In this document: positions 15,281 to 24,579 of the stretch, one piece after another
How positions within the stretch are numbered: the stretch's first letter is position 1
Layout: each line of letters opens with the position of its first letter
NCBI GenBank assembly: GCA_963772825.1
Contig: CAVYYX010000022.1
Span: 186,001 to 250,000, forward strand
Source: Desertimonas sp963772825
GTDB taxonomy: Bacteria > Actinomycetota > Acidimicrobiia > Acidimicrobiales > Ilumatobacteraceae
Direction: 5' to 3'
Length of the DNA: 64,000 nucleotides
The notes under the pieces: model-generated
Told to the model about the DNA's origin: nothing
What the model saw: only the letters and a program-made list of their open reading frames with translations
Databases searched by the model: none
Program-made: the position numbers and the translations under genes

Positions 15281-16090
15281 TCACGCATCGAGGATGCCAC
15301 CACCGATCAGCAGCGCCGCGCGGCGCTCGAGGTCGGCCATCGCCAGCGAGTGGGCCTGGGGACCGATCGAAATCCGGCTCACCCGTGCCGCCGCGAGCGT
15401 GGGCACCGTCGTGGACGGCGCGATGTTGGCGTTGACCGCGACACCGGGCAGTTCGTCGGTGAGTTGGCCGATCAGCAGCGGGTCGGTGAGCCGGATCGGA
15501 TAGACGCAGTCCGCACCCGCGTCCACGTAGATCCGGGCCCTGCGGACGGTCTCGGCGAGAAGCTGCTCCGGGTCCGCGCCGCGGTGTAAGTACGTGTCGA
15601 CGCGGGCATTGACCACGACGTCGACGCCCGAGTTTGTGGCGCTCTCCCGAACTGCGGCCAGCCGTTCGGCGGCGGCCGCAGCTTCGATCAGCTCGCCGGG
15701 ACGGCCGTGATCGGAGTCCTCGAGGTTCAGGCCGACCCCTCCAGCGGCGAGCAGCCGGTCGACGAGCTCGTCTGCGGAGAGGCCATAGCCGGACTCGAGA
15801 TCGGCGGTCACGGGCACCGCCACGGCCGCGGCGATGCGGCCGAGCGCATCGAAGGCGGCGGCGGGCGGCATCGCATTGCCGTCGGCCAGCCCGAGCGAGG
15901 CGGCAACTGCCGCGCTCGACGTCGCTACTGCGCGCCCGCCTGACCGCTCGACGCGCCGGGCGCTCTCGGCGTCCCACACGTTGACCAGGACGAGTGGGTC
16001 GCCGATCTGGTGGAGGGCCCGGAGCAGCGCGGCATCGGTGGCGAGACGTTCACGGCTGCCGGCGGATGAACGGTGGGTGGTCGTACTCAT
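15281..16090 (-). CDS. Isocitrate lyase/PEP mutase superfamily enzyme
   Basis: A 269-residue (beta/alpha)8 enzyme of the group that makes or breaks C-C or C-P bonds next to a carboxylate. VLVNVWDAESARRVE opens the barrel; ADLESGYG (metal/active-site loop), LEDSDHG and VNARVDTYL follow. The catalytic KKCGH loop of true isocitrate lyase is absent, which points to an oxaloacetate decarboxylase- or carboxyphosphonoenolpyruvate-like subgroup. I chose ATG 16090 because residues upstream of it look non-conserved. Diverges from the MFS gene; substrate unknown. Confidence 0.75.
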   Translation of the reverse strand: MSTTTHRSSAGSRERLATDAALLRALHQIGDPLVLVNVWDAESARRVERSGGRAVATSSAAVAASLGLADGNAMPPAAAFDALGRIAAAVAVPVTADLESGYGLSADELVDRLLAAGGVGLNLEDSDHGRPGELIEAAAAAERLAAVRESATNSGVDVVVNARVDTYLHRGADPEQLLAETVRRARIYVDAGADCVYPIRLTDPLLIGQLTDELPGVAVNANIAPSTTVPTLAAARVSRISIGPQAHSLAMADLERRAALLIGGGILDA

Positions 16091-16191
16091 GCCGATGTCG
16101 ACCCCGCCGGCGCCGAGGACGGATCGTCGGGCGACAGAAGTCACGTCGCCGGCGCGATCCGTCGAGCGCGGCCGCGGGGTCAGTACCCCCG

Positions 16192-17698
16192 ATGAGCAGC
16201 ACAACGCCCCCCAGCCGCGCCGTCCACCCGGGAATCGTTCTCGCCCTGGTGTGCGGCGTCCAGTTCATGGTCATCCTCGACCTCGCCATCGTCAACGTGG
16301 CGATCCCGTCGGTCCAGGCCGACCTGCGCCTCGACCCAGCCGACCTGCAGTGGGTGGTGATCACCTACGGGCTGACGCTCGGCGGGTTCCTGCTCCTCGG
16401 CGGCCGCGCCGCCGACCTGTTCGGGCGCCGTGCTGTACTCGTCGCCGGGCTCGCGATCTTCACCGCCGCCTCCCTCGTCGCCGGGCTGTCCGGCTCGTTC
16501 GCTCAGCTCGTCGTCGCCAGAGGGATACAAGGGGTCGGCGCGGCGCTGGCCGCGCCAGCGGCGCTGTCGATCCTCACCAACACGTTCACGGAAGGCGTGC
16601 CGCGCAACAAGGCGTTGGGGATCTTCGCCGCCGTCGGTGGCAGCGCCGGGTCGATCGGTGTGATCGCCGGCGGGCTGCTCACCGAGGGCCCGGGATGGGA
16701 GTGGATCTTCCTGATCAACGTGCCCATCGGCGTCGTCCTCGTCGGACTCGTCGCAGCGTTCGTCCCGCCGCGGCGTGCGGCCCGCACGCGGCGCCGTCGA
16801 CGTCGCCGGAGCAGTGACGGTCACGGCCGGGTTGATGGCGATCGTGTACGCGATCAACCGCAGCGTCGAGATCGGCTGGACAGCGCCGGCAACGCAGGCG
16901 TTCCTCGCCGGCGGGGCGGCGATGCTCGGCGCCTTCGCCGTGATCGAGTCGCGGGCCGTCGATCCGCTCGTGCCGCCGACCGTGTTCCGTCGCCGAACGC
17001 TGACCGCCGCCAACGTCGTCAACGTGCTGCTGTGGGGTGCGTTCTTCGCCACGATCTACCAGGGGACGTTGTTCATGCAGCAGGTCCTCGGGTACTCGGC
17101 GGTCGAGACGGGCGCCGCCTGGCTGGCGGCGACGACGAGCTCGCTCGTCGTCAGTGCGGCGATCGCCGCCCGCTTCGTCGGCCGCTTCGGGGCGGGCACG
17201 TCGCTCGTCGTCGGGCAGCTCATCGTCGCCGGCGGGCTGCTCTACCTGTCGCGGGCGCCGAGCGACGCTGCCTACTGGATCGACCTGTTCCCGTCGTTCC
17301 TCGCCTTCGGCGTCGGCCTCGGGTTCTCGGTGATGGCCGCCCAGGTCGCGGGGTTCCGTGGTGTAGACCCAGCCGACGCCGGGCTCGCCGGTGGCCTGCT
17401 CGAGACGTCGCGCGAAGTCGGCGGAGCACTCGGCGTCGCGGTCGTCGCCTCCGTCGCCATCGCCCGCAGCGATGACGCCCGTCGCCTGCTGGGCGTTGGC
17501 GAGGACACCGAGACCGTCGCCCTGACCGAGGGGTTTCAGCGGGGTGTGCTCGTCACCGCTGGACTCAGCCTCGCCGCGGCTCTCGCCGCTGGCGTGCTGC
17601 TGCGCCGCGCCGAGCGGCGCTCTGCGCCGCAGTCGGATGACGATGCCAGCGGCGAAGCCTCGCCGGAAGTGCGGGTGCTCGAGGAGATCCGGACATGA
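16192..17698 (+). CDS. MFS drug exporter, DHA2/EmrB-QacA type (one-base frame break)
   Basis: A 14-helix proton antiporter. The N-half has LDLAIVNVAIPSVQADL (motif D1), GGRAADLFGRRAVLVAG (motif A) and ARGIQGVGAALAAPAALS (motif C). The frame changes near 16770-16796; dropping one base joins FVPPRRAA to RGAVDVAGAVTVTAGLMA, and the C-half continues to 17698. The ATGA overlap with the sigma-factor gene implies one operon. Substrates cannot be inferred. Confidence 0.85.
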
Positions 17699-18660
17699 CG
17701 GCGCTCGCCGAACCTCTCGACCTCTACGCCGAGCTCGAGAGTCACCGCGTCGAGCTCACGGGCTACACCTATCGGATGCTCGGCTCGGCGTTCGAGGCCG
17801 ACGACGCCGTTCAGGAGACGTTGGTGCGGGCGTGGCGCGGGCTCGATCAATTCGAGGGCCGAGCCTCGTTGCGCTCGTGGGTGTACGCCATCGCCACCAA
17901 CGTCTGCCTGACGATGCTGCGCAGCAGGAAGCGGCGGGCGTTGCCCGTCGACATCGAGGCCAGCGACGTCGAACCGTTGTGGCTGCAACCGATCCCCGAT
18001 CACCGGGCGCTGCCACAGACGGACGACCCGAGCGACTCTGTCACCGGCCAGGAGTCGATCCGCCTCGCGTTCGTCGCCGCGCTCCAGCACCTGCCACCAC
18101 GTCAGCGGGCGGTGCTGATCCTGAGAGACGTGCTGCGGTGGCGCGCCGCCGAGGTCGTCGAGCTGCTCGACACGACGCCGGCGTCGGTCAAGAGTCTGCT
18201 CCAGCGCGCCCGCACGGCGATCGCCGCGCTCCCACCGAGCGCCGTCCGCGAGGGCGCCCTCGGCGTGCAGCAGCACGAGCTGCTCGCCCGTTACGTCGAT
18301 GCCTTCGAGCGCTACGACGTCGCCGACCTCGTCGCCCTGCTCCACGACGAGGCGACGGTGTCGATGCCGCCGCTGCCGATCTGCCTACGCGGCCACGCCG
18401 TCATCGACAACTGGTGGCGTACCGAAACCGCGGCATGCCGTGGCTCGCGGATGGTGCCCGTCGCCGCCAACGGCGCCGCGGCGTTTGCCCACTACCGGCG
18501 CCACCCGGAGGGGGACGGGTGGCGGGCGTTCGCGATCCACGTCCTCGACGTCGCCGACGACGGCATCAGGGCGATCGAGTGCTTCATCGAGCCCGAGCTG
18601 TTCGCCCTGTTCGACCTTCCCGACCGCCTCGACGCTGAGCAGGCCGCGTTCTCATCCTGA
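17695..18660 (+). CDS. ECF sigma factor with SnoaL-like C-terminal domain (SigG type)
   Basis: A 321-residue protein. Region 2 lies at about residues 17-80 (GSAFEADDAVQETLVRAWRG), and region 4 at about 120-180 (LPPRQRAVLILRDVLRW, then TPASVKSLLQRAR). Residues 190-315 resemble the SnoaL/NTF2-like domain of the TIGR02960/SigG group, which use this domain instead of a separate anti-sigma factor. It is co-transcribed with the MFS exporter and converges on a TetR gene with 9 bp overlap. Confidence 0.88.
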   Translation: MTALAEPLDLYAELESHRVELTGYTYRMLGSAFEADDAVQETLVRAWRGLDQFEGRASLRSWVYAIATNVCLTMLRSRKRRALPVDIEASDVEPLWLQPIPDHRALPQTDDPSDSVTGQESIRLAFVAALQHLPPRQRAVLILRDVLRWRAAEVVELLDTTPASVKSLLQRARTAIAALPPSAVREGALGVQQHELLARYVDAFERYDVADLVALLHDEATVSMPPLPICLRGHAVIDNWWRTETAACRGSRMVPVAANGAAAFAHYRRHPEGDGWRAFAIHVLDVADDGIRAIECFIEPELFALFDLPDRLDAEQAAFSS

Positions 18661-19380
18661 TCCACGGATGAAGGCCTCGATACCGTCGAGGACCCGCGCC
18701 AGGCCGAACTCGAACTCGTCGATCGCCCGCTGCACCATGTAGTCGGTACCGCTGTCGGGATGGTCGAAGGCTCCCGCCGCGTCGAGGGCGACCAGTGTCG
18801 AGAAGTGTCCGGCGGCGATGCGTTCGTCGAGCAGAGGAGCGCGTGAGGCCCACCAGTCCTCCTCGCTCTTTCCCGTGCGTTTGGTCGCCAGTTCGGCGTC
18901 GACAACGGCGCGGGCGGCGCCCCGCACGTACCCGTCGATCAGGCTGACGACTGCGACGACGTCCTGCGGGGCCAACCCCGTACGGTCGACCGTAGCGAGG
19001 GAGGCGTCGTAGCGGGCGAGGACGTTCGGCCCGAACACGGTGCGCGCTGTCGCCACGTCGAGCAGCCACTGGTGTCGGCGGTACAGCGCCCACGCCGAGC
19101 GGGCCAGAGTGTCGACGTCGCGCCGCCAGCGTCCGGTGGTCGCCGGTGGGCCGCTGGCACCGACCGCCCGGTCGACCATCAGCTCGAGCAGTTCGGCCTT
19201 GCCGGGCACGTAGGTGTAGATCGACATCGTGCCCAGCCCGACGGTCTCGGCCAGACGACGCATCGTCACGGCACCCAGTCCCTCGGCGTCGGCGATGGAG
19301 ATCGCGACGGCGACGACGCGCTCGATGTCGACTCGTTGACGTGGCCCGCGCCGAACCGCCGGCGGGTCGCCCCAGAGCAA
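18652..19380 (-). CDS. TetR-family transcriptional regulator
   Basis: A 242-residue protein. The HTH at about residues 20-65 reads VVAVAISIADAEGLGAVTMR then LGTMSIYTYVPGKAELLELM. The C-terminal ligand domain is of the tetracycline-repressor C type. The start TTG 19380 is weak; the 5' end abuts a truncated toxin gene, so the native start region may have been replaced. It may control the adjacent exporter (inference). Confidence 0.82.
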   Translation of the reverse strand: MLWGDPPAVRRGPRQRVDIERVVAVAISIADAEGLGAVTMRRLAETVGLGTMSIYTYVPGKAELLELMVDRAVGASGPPATTGRWRRDVDTLARSAWALYRRHQWLLDVATARTVFGPNVLARYDASLATVDRTGLAPQDVVAVVSLIDGYVRGAARAVVDAELATKRTGKSEEDWWASRAPLLDERIAAGHFSTLVALDAAGAFDHPDSGTDYMVQRAIDEFEFGLARVLDGIEAFIRGSG

Positions 19381-19384
19381 CGAC

Positions 19385-19423
19385 GAAGGCGAGCACGACC
19401 GCAGAAGCGTCGGCGACGATCAC
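19385..19423 (-). pseudogene. Stump of a PIN-domain (VapC/FitB) toxin
   Basis: Directly after the antitoxin stop, GTG 19423 begins MIVADASAVVLAF, the hallmark first strand of a PIN nuclease with its first catalytic Asp. The homology stops after about 13 residues, where the sequence runs into the TetR gene start. No other PIN motif lies downstream. A deletion joining vapC to tetR is the simplest explanation. Confidence 0.65.
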
Positions 19424-19660
19424 CTACGGGTGTCCGCTGTCACGATCGGCCAGCAATTGCTCGACGTCGACCGTGAACCCCGGCATCTCGCGCTTCAATC
19501 GCTCGATCTCGGCAAAGACCTCGTCGAGATCGTCCTGCCGGGCCGCCTCGGTGATCTGGGCGAGCATGTACTTCTGGATCGACTGACCGTTGCGCCGGGC
19601 GCGGCGACGAATCGTCTCGTAGACGTCCTCGGGGACGTCGCGGATCTGGATGAGCGCCAT
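19424..19660 (-). CDS. FitA/VapB-type ribbon-helix-helix antitoxin (orphan)
   Basis: A 78-residue protein. MALIQIRDVPEDVYETIRRRA is the FitA-type RHH N-terminus, and a C-terminal acidic toxin-binding tail follows. I chose ATG 19660 because residues upstream are a translated palindrome. The cognate toxin is only a 13-residue stump. The gene is preceded by a palindromic operator that overlaps the start codon. Confidence 0.8.
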   Translation of the reverse strand: MALIQIRDVPEDVYETIRRRARRNGQSIQKYMLAQITEAARQDDLDEVFAEIERLKREMPGFTVDVEQLLADRDSGHP

Positions 19661-19681
19661 GCATGCAGTAGCAGCATGCAT
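19659..19681. promoter_or_regulatory. Palindromic operator of the FitA-type antitoxin
   Basis: ATGCATGC (19659-19666) and GCATGCAT (19674-19681) form perfect 8-bp arms with a 7-nt spacer, overlapping the antitoxin start codon. RHH antitoxins usually repress their own operon at such sites (inference). Confidence 0.6.
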
Positions 19682-19688
19682 GCATCGT

Positions 19689-21416
19689 CTACCGAGGGGG
19701 TCGGTCGCGCTGTCGTGATCGGTCGCCGTCGGGCCGCTCGACGAACCGACGGGCGCCGACGGTCTTGCCCCGCATCACGGCGTTGGACATCGCCGACACG
19801 ACCCGCTCGACGGAGGACACCGGGACCCCGACGATCGACGAGTTCTCGTTGATCCGGATCGGGCCGATGTCGGCGCCGGTGAGTCCGGCTTCGTTGGCGA
19901 TCGCCCCGACGAGGTCGGCCGGCCTGACACCGCCACGCTTGCCGAGGCTGATCTGCACGAACCCGGTGCTCTCGCTGCCCCGCGGGCGTTGCCCGCCCGG
20001 CCGTCGCTCCTGTCGTGAGTCCCGCTCGGGCCGACCCTCGCGCGGCTTGGGCGGTCGATCGGCGGTGGTCGGGATCTCCGGCTCCTCGGCGGTCGCCCCG
20101 CTCGCCTCGTGGACGAGCTTGAGGGCGGCCAGGGCGATCGAGCGAAGGTCGCCATCGTCCGCCAGCGACTCGAGCAGCTTGCCGTAGTCGTCGAGATTGT
20201 CGGCCTCCAGCGCCTGGCGTACCGTCGCGGCGGTCAGCTCGGCCTGCCGGGCCCGCAGTTCGGCGACACTCGGCACCGGCTCGATGGAGATGCGTTGTCT
20301 CGTCGCTCTCTCGATGTTGTCGAGCAGCCGCCGTTCACGAGGCTCGGCGAGGGTGATCGCCACGCCCTCCCGCCCGGCCCGCCCGACGCGGCCGATGCGA
20401 TGCACGTAGCTGTCGGGCGCCGAGGGCACGTCGAAGTTGACGACGTGGGTCAGCGTGTCGACGTCGAGACCGCGGGCGGCGACGTCCGTTGCGATCAACA
20501 GCTCGGCGGTCCCGTCGCGGAGGCGCCCCATCACGCGGTCGCGCTGGGCCTGGTCCATGCCACCGTGCAGCGCTTCGGCACGGTACCCACGGCCGTTCAT
20601 CGTCTCGGTGAGCAGATCGACCTCGGTGCGCGTGCGGCAGAAGACGAGCGCCGCCTCCGGCGTCTCGATGTCGAGGATCCGCCCGAGCGCCGCCGCCTTG
20701 TGGGAGCGCTGGATGATGTACGCCCGTTGCGTGATCAACGCCGGGCGGTCGGCGCTGGCCGTGCCACCGACCGTGATGCGCACCGGGTCGTCGAGGAAGC
20801 GCTTGGCGATTCCGGCGATGCGTGGTGGCATCGTCGCCGAGAACAACACCGTCTGGCGCTCAGTCGGCAGGGTGCCGAGGATCGTCTCGATGTCCTCGGC
20901 GAAACCCATGTCGAGCATCTCGTCGGCCTCGTCGAGGACGACAGTACGGATCCCGGCGACGTCGAGCGACTTGCGTCCGAGGTGATCGAGCACCCGCCCG
21001 GGGGTTCCGACGACGACGTGGACGCCGCGTTCGAGCGCCTGCAGCTGGCGGAAGATCGGCTGCCCGCCGTACACCGGAACGACCTTGACGCCGAGCTGCC
21101 GCCCGTACTTGAAGATGGCCTCCGACACCTGCATCGCCAGCTCGCGCGTCGGGACGAGGACAAGGGCCGACGCCGCTGGGCGCCCCTTGCCGATATCGAG
21201 CGAGTGCAGCAGGGGCAGAGCGAAGGCGGCGGTCTTACCCGTGCCCGTGGCTGCTTGGCCGACGAGGTCGCGGCCCTCGATGAGGTGGGGGATCGTCTCA
21301 CGCTGCACGGGTGTCGGCTCTTCGTAGCCGAGGTCGGTCAGCGCATCGAGCAGCTCGTCGCGAAGTCCGAGATTGGCGAACCCGTCGCCACCCTCGCCGA
21401 TCTGTGAGCTGTCCAT
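19689..21416 (-). CDS. deaD: DEAD-box ATP-dependent RNA helicase (DeaD/CsdA type)
   Basis: A 575-residue protein that unwinds RNA, typically in ribosome assembly or cold adaptation. Motifs in order: Q motif PTPVQRETIP, ATGTGKT (I), PTRELAMQ (Ia), DEAD (II), SATMP (III), ATDVAARGLDVD (V), HRIGRVGRAG (VI). A charged, disordered linker leads to a C-terminal DbpA-like RNA-binding domain (VQISLGKRGGVRPADLVGAIANEAG). Intact frame, unlike many neighbours. Confidence 0.93.
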   Translation of the reverse strand: MDSSQIGEGGDGFANLGLRDELLDALTDLGYEEPTPVQRETIPHLIEGRDLVGQAATGTGKTAAFALPLLHSLDIGKGRPAASALVLVPTRELAMQVSEAIFKYGRQLGVKVVPVYGGQPIFRQLQALERGVHVVVGTPGRVLDHLGRKSLDVAGIRTVVLDEADEMLDMGFAEDIETILGTLPTERQTVLFSATMPPRIAGIAKRFLDDPVRITVGGTASADRPALITQRAYIIQRSHKAAALGRILDIETPEAALVFCRTRTEVDLLTETMNGRGYRAEALHGGMDQAQRDRVMGRLRDGTAELLIATDVAARGLDVDTLTHVVNFDVPSAPDSYVHRIGRVGRAGREGVAITLAEPRERRLLDNIERATRQRISIEPVPSVAELRARQAELTAATVRQALEADNLDDYGKLLESLADDGDLRSIALAALKLVHEASGATAEEPEIPTTADRPPKPREGRPERDSRQERRPGGQRPRGSESTGFVQISLGKRGGVRPADLVGAIANEAGLTGADIGPIRINENSSIVGVPVSSVERVVSAMSNAVMRGKTVGARRFVERPDGDRSRQRDRPPR

Positions 21417-21437
21417 ACCGAAACCTGCTGTCTCAGC

Positions 21438-22496
21438 TCACAGTTCTCCGACGACGCCGGCAGCGAGCGGCTGTACAGCGTAGTGGCACGCCGCCCGATG
21501 GTCGCCGTCGACGGTGAGCAGCGTCGTCGGGACGTCGTGGCAGAGTTGCGCGCGTACCTCGGGGCAGCGCGGGTGGAAGCGGCATCCGTCCGGCGGGTTG
21601 GCTGGTGACGGCACGTCGCCGGTGAGGATGATCCGCTTGCGTTGGTCGCGGCCGACCGGGTCGGGCACCGGCACCGACGACAGCAAGGCCTTGGTGTACG
21701 GATGGGACGGAAGGTGGAAGACGTCGTCCCGCGTTCCGACCTCGACGATCTCGCCGAGGTACATCACGGCGACGCGGTCGCAGAGGTGCTCCACGACGGC
21801 GAGGTCGTGGGACACGAACAGGATCGTGAACCCGAGGCGCAGCTGCAGGTCGCGCAGGAGGTTGAGGATCTGCGAGCGGATCGAGACGTCGAGCGCCGAC
21901 ACCGGTTCGTCGGCGACCAGGAACTTCGGTTCGACGGCGAGCGCCCTGGCGATGCCGATGCGCTGGCGCTGGCCCCCGCTGAACTCGTGCGGGAAGCGTT
22001 GGGCCAGTCGCGGGTCGAGGCCGACGAGGTCGAGCACCTCGGACACTCGATTCTTGCGCTCTCGCCTGGCGACGCCGTGAGCGCGCAGCCCCTCGGCGAT
22101 CGAGTCGCCGACGGTGGCCCGCGAGTCGAGCGATGAGTAGGGATCCTGGAAGACGACCTGGATGTTCTTGCGCAACGCCCGCAGCTCGTCGCGCGAGGCG
22201 GTGAGCAGGTCTTGGCCGTCGAAGTGCAGGGTTCCCTCCTCGGGCTCGAGCAGTCGGAGGAGGATTCGCGACAGCGTCGTCTTGCCGCAGCCTGACTCAC
22301 CGACGAGGCCGAGCACCTCGCCCTCGTAGATGTCGAGGTCGACGTGGTCGACCGCCCGCACGCCGCCCTGCACGCGCCCGAGCGTCCCGCCGCGCAATGG
22401 GAACGTCTTGACGATGCCGCGTGCCTCGACGAGCGGAGTTGGAGGTCGCGACGAATCGGGCTCACTTCCGCCTGTCGGGTCGGCACCTGCAATCAC
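21438..22496 (-). CDS. oppF: Oligopeptide/dipeptide ABC transporter ATPase (OppF type)
   Basis: A 352-residue protein. Walker A GESGCGKT, Q-loop VFQDPYSSLDSR, signature FSGGQRQR, Walker B FLVADEP, H-loop VSHD. The C-terminal extension contains PPDGCRFHPRCP, the Cys-rich motif of OppD/F-type ATPases. GTG 22496 overlaps the oppD stop. Last gene of the SBP-oppB-oppC-oppD-oppF operon. Confidence 0.92.
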   Translation of the reverse strand: MIAGADPTGGSEPDSSRPPTPLVEARGIVKTFPLRGGTLGRVQGGVRAVDHVDLDIYEGEVLGLVGESGCGKTTLSRILLRLLEPEEGTLHFDGQDLLTASRDELRALRKNIQVVFQDPYSSLDSRATVGDSIAEGLRAHGVARRERKNRVSEVLDLVGLDPRLAQRFPHEFSGGQRQRIGIARALAVEPKFLVADEPVSALDVSIRSQILNLLRDLQLRLGFTILFVSHDLAVVEHLCDRVAVMYLGEIVEVGTRDDVFHLPSHPYTKALLSSVPVPDPVGRDQRKRIILTGDVPSPANPPDGCRFHPRCPEVRAQLCHDVPTTLLTVDGDHRAACHYAVQPLAAGVVGEL

Positions 22497-23608
22497 TTCG
22501 CCGACCCGACCGTGACCGAAACGTCCTCGACCGTTGCGTCGCTGTGCAGGAAGCAGCGCACGTGGTTGCCATCGTCGAGCTCGACGAGTGCCGGCGTGGC
22601 AAGGGTGCAGCGCTCCATCCTCTCCGGGCAACGGTCGGCGAACCGGCACCCAGGCGGGGGATCGACCAGCGTCGGTACCCGGCCGGGAATCACGGTGAGC
22701 TCCTCGTGGCGCACACCGATGACCGGCACCGAGCCGAGAAGGCCTCGGGTGTACGGATGCTTGGGGTCGGCGAACAACGCCTCGACGGGTGCTTCCTCGA
22801 CGATCTGGCCGCCGTACATCACGGCAACCCGGTGGGCCATCTCGGCGACGACACCGAGGTCGTGGGTGATCAGCACCATGCTCGTGCCCCGCTCGGCCTG
22901 CAGGGCACGCATCAAGTCGAGGATCTGCGCCTGGATCGTGACGTCGAGCGCCGTTGTCGGCTCGTCGGCGATGAGCAGCTCCGGCTCGGCAGCGAGGGCC
23001 ATGGCGATCATCACCCGTTGGGCCTGACCACCCGAGAGCTGGTGGGGGTACGACTTGGCTCGCCGTTTCGGATCGGGGATGCCGACGGTGCGCAGCATCT
23101 CGACTGCCTTGTCGATGCCTGCGGCGCGTCGCGAGTTGCGGTGGATCTCGTAGACCTCGCTGATCTGCACGCCGGCCGTGAAGCAGGGGTGCAGGCTGGC
23201 GTTGGGCTGCTGAAAGATCATCGAGATGCGATCACCGCGCAGCGAGCGCATGGCGTTGCGCGGCAGGGCGAGGACGTCGATGCCGTCGAACGTCACCGTT
23301 CCCGAAACGATGCGGCCCGGCTGGTCGACGAGCCGCATCACCGACAGCATCGTCACGCTCTTACCGCTGCCCGACTCACCGACGAGGCCGAGCACCTCGC
23401 CCTTGCGTACCGTCAGATCCACACCGTCCACTGCGTGGACCTCGCCGGCCCGGGTGCGGAACCAGGTTTGCAGACCGCCGACCTCGAGCAGCGGCGGGGC
23501 GGTCTCCGGCGGCGCCTCGCTGACCGTGGCGGTGATCTCGGCGGCCGGCCCGAGGGCTTCGGCATCGATGCCGGCGTGGCGTTCCTCGGGCACGGGCGCG
23601 TCGCTCAT
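22493..23608 (-). CDS. oppD: Oligopeptide/dipeptide ABC transporter ATPase (OppD type)
   Basis: A 371-residue protein. Walker A GESGSGKS, Q-loop IFQQPNASLHP, signature LSGGQAQR, Walker B LLIADEPTTALD, H-loop ITHD, and C-terminal PPPGCRFADRCP. About 40 non-conserved residues precede the ATPase domain. ATG 23608 overlaps the oppC stop (ATGA). Confidence 0.92.
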   Translation of the reverse strand: MSDAPVPEERHAGIDAEALGPAAEITATVSEAPPETAPPLLEVGGLQTWFRTRAGEVHAVDGVDLTVRKGEVLGLVGESGSGKSVTMLSVMRLVDQPGRIVSGTVTFDGIDVLALPRNAMRSLRGDRISMIFQQPNASLHPCFTAGVQISEVYEIHRNSRRAAGIDKAVEMLRTVGIPDPKRRAKSYPHQLSGGQAQRVMIAMALAAEPELLIADEPTTALDVTIQAQILDLMRALQAERGTSMVLITHDLGVVAEMAHRVAVMYGGQIVEEAPVEALFADPKHPYTRGLLGSVPVIGVRHEELTVIPGRVPTLVDPPPGCRFADRCPERMERCTLATPALVELDDGNHVRCFLHSDATVEDVSVTVGSAK

Positions 23609-24507
23609 CGCCTGGCACTGCGTGGGTCGAGGGCGTCGCGGAGGGAATCGCCGAGGAGGTTGAACGCCAGCACGTTGATGAAGATCATCAGCCCGGGCCA
23701 GAACACGAGGTGCGGCGAGTTGAAGATGTTGCGATAGGCGGCCGAGATCATCGTGCCCCACTCGGCGTCGGGCGGTTGCACGCCGAGGCCGAGGAAACCG
23801 AGGGCGGCGATCTCCAGCACGGCGGTGGCGAAACCGAGCGTCGCTTGCACGATCAGCGGCGTCAGCGTGTTGGGGAACACGCGGTGGAAGAGCAGGCGGC
23901 CACTGCGTACGCCGAGGGCGCGGTCGGCGGTGATGAAGTCCTGCTCGCGGACCGACAGCACTTGGCCACGCACGACTCTGGCGTAAGCGGGCACGCTGAC
24001 GATGGCGATCGCCAGCACGCTGTTGATCAACCCGCGCCCCAGCACGGTGACGATGAGGATCGCCAGCAACAGCGACGGGAACGAGAGCAGCACGTCCATA
24101 CAGCGCATCAACACGTTGTCGAGTCGTCCTCCGAAGAACCCGGCGACGAGTCCGATGATCGTGCCGACGACGACGGCGAGGACGACCGCGGCGGCCCCGG
24201 CGAGCAGCGAGATGCGGGCCCCGAAGACGAGGCGGCTGAACTCGTCGCGGCCGTTCTCGTCGAGCCCCATCAAGTGCTGGACCTCCGAGTCGTCGCAGCC
24301 GAGCAGGTGCACGCACGGCCGCTCCAACCTGGCTTCATTGGCGGCCGAGTCGAGGAGCACCTCGTTGGGCCCGAAGGGAGCGATCAGCGGAGCGAACACG
24401 GCCATGGCGATGATCAGCGTGGCGAGCACGAGACCGATGCGCCCGGACCACGACTGGCGGATCTGCCTGAAGACGTCGCGCCACCTGCTCGGCGAAGGGA
24501 TCGGCAC
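23605..24507 (-). CDS. oppC: Oligopeptide/dipeptide ABC transporter permease (OppC type)
   Basis: About 300 residues with six predicted helices. The N-terminal helix is followed by a periplasmic stretch containing CVHLLGCDDSEVQHLMGLDENGRDEFSR, the typical position of the 'GTDxxGRD' motif but here with two extra cysteines. The EAA loop is DRALGVRSGRLLFHRVFPN. GTG 24507 is the only standard start after the oppB stop. Confidence 0.88.
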   Translation of the reverse strand: MPIPSPSRWRDVFRQIRQSWSGRIGLVLATLIIAMAVFAPLIAPFGPNEVLLDSAANEARLERPCVHLLGCDDSEVQHLMGLDENGRDEFSRLVFGARISLLAGAAAVVLAVVVGTIIGLVAGFFGGRLDNVLMRCMDVLLSFPSLLLAILIVTVLGRGLINSVLAIAIVSVPAYARVVRGQVLSVREQDFITADRALGVRSGRLLFHRVFPNTLTPLIVQATLGFATAVLEIAALGFLGLGVQPPDAEWGTMISAAYRNIFNSPHLVFWPGLMIFINVLAFNLLGDSLRDALDPRSARR

Positions 24508-24579
24508 GCGCGGATGATCGGAACCCGGCGCCGGAGCGGCGAGCTCGGCGGTCCCGGCGATGACGTCGAGATCCGCCAG

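Noticed and set aside
15281..16090. Isocitrate lyase of the glyoxylate shunt
   Set aside because: The length (269) and the missing KKCGH loop do not fit a true isocitrate lyase.
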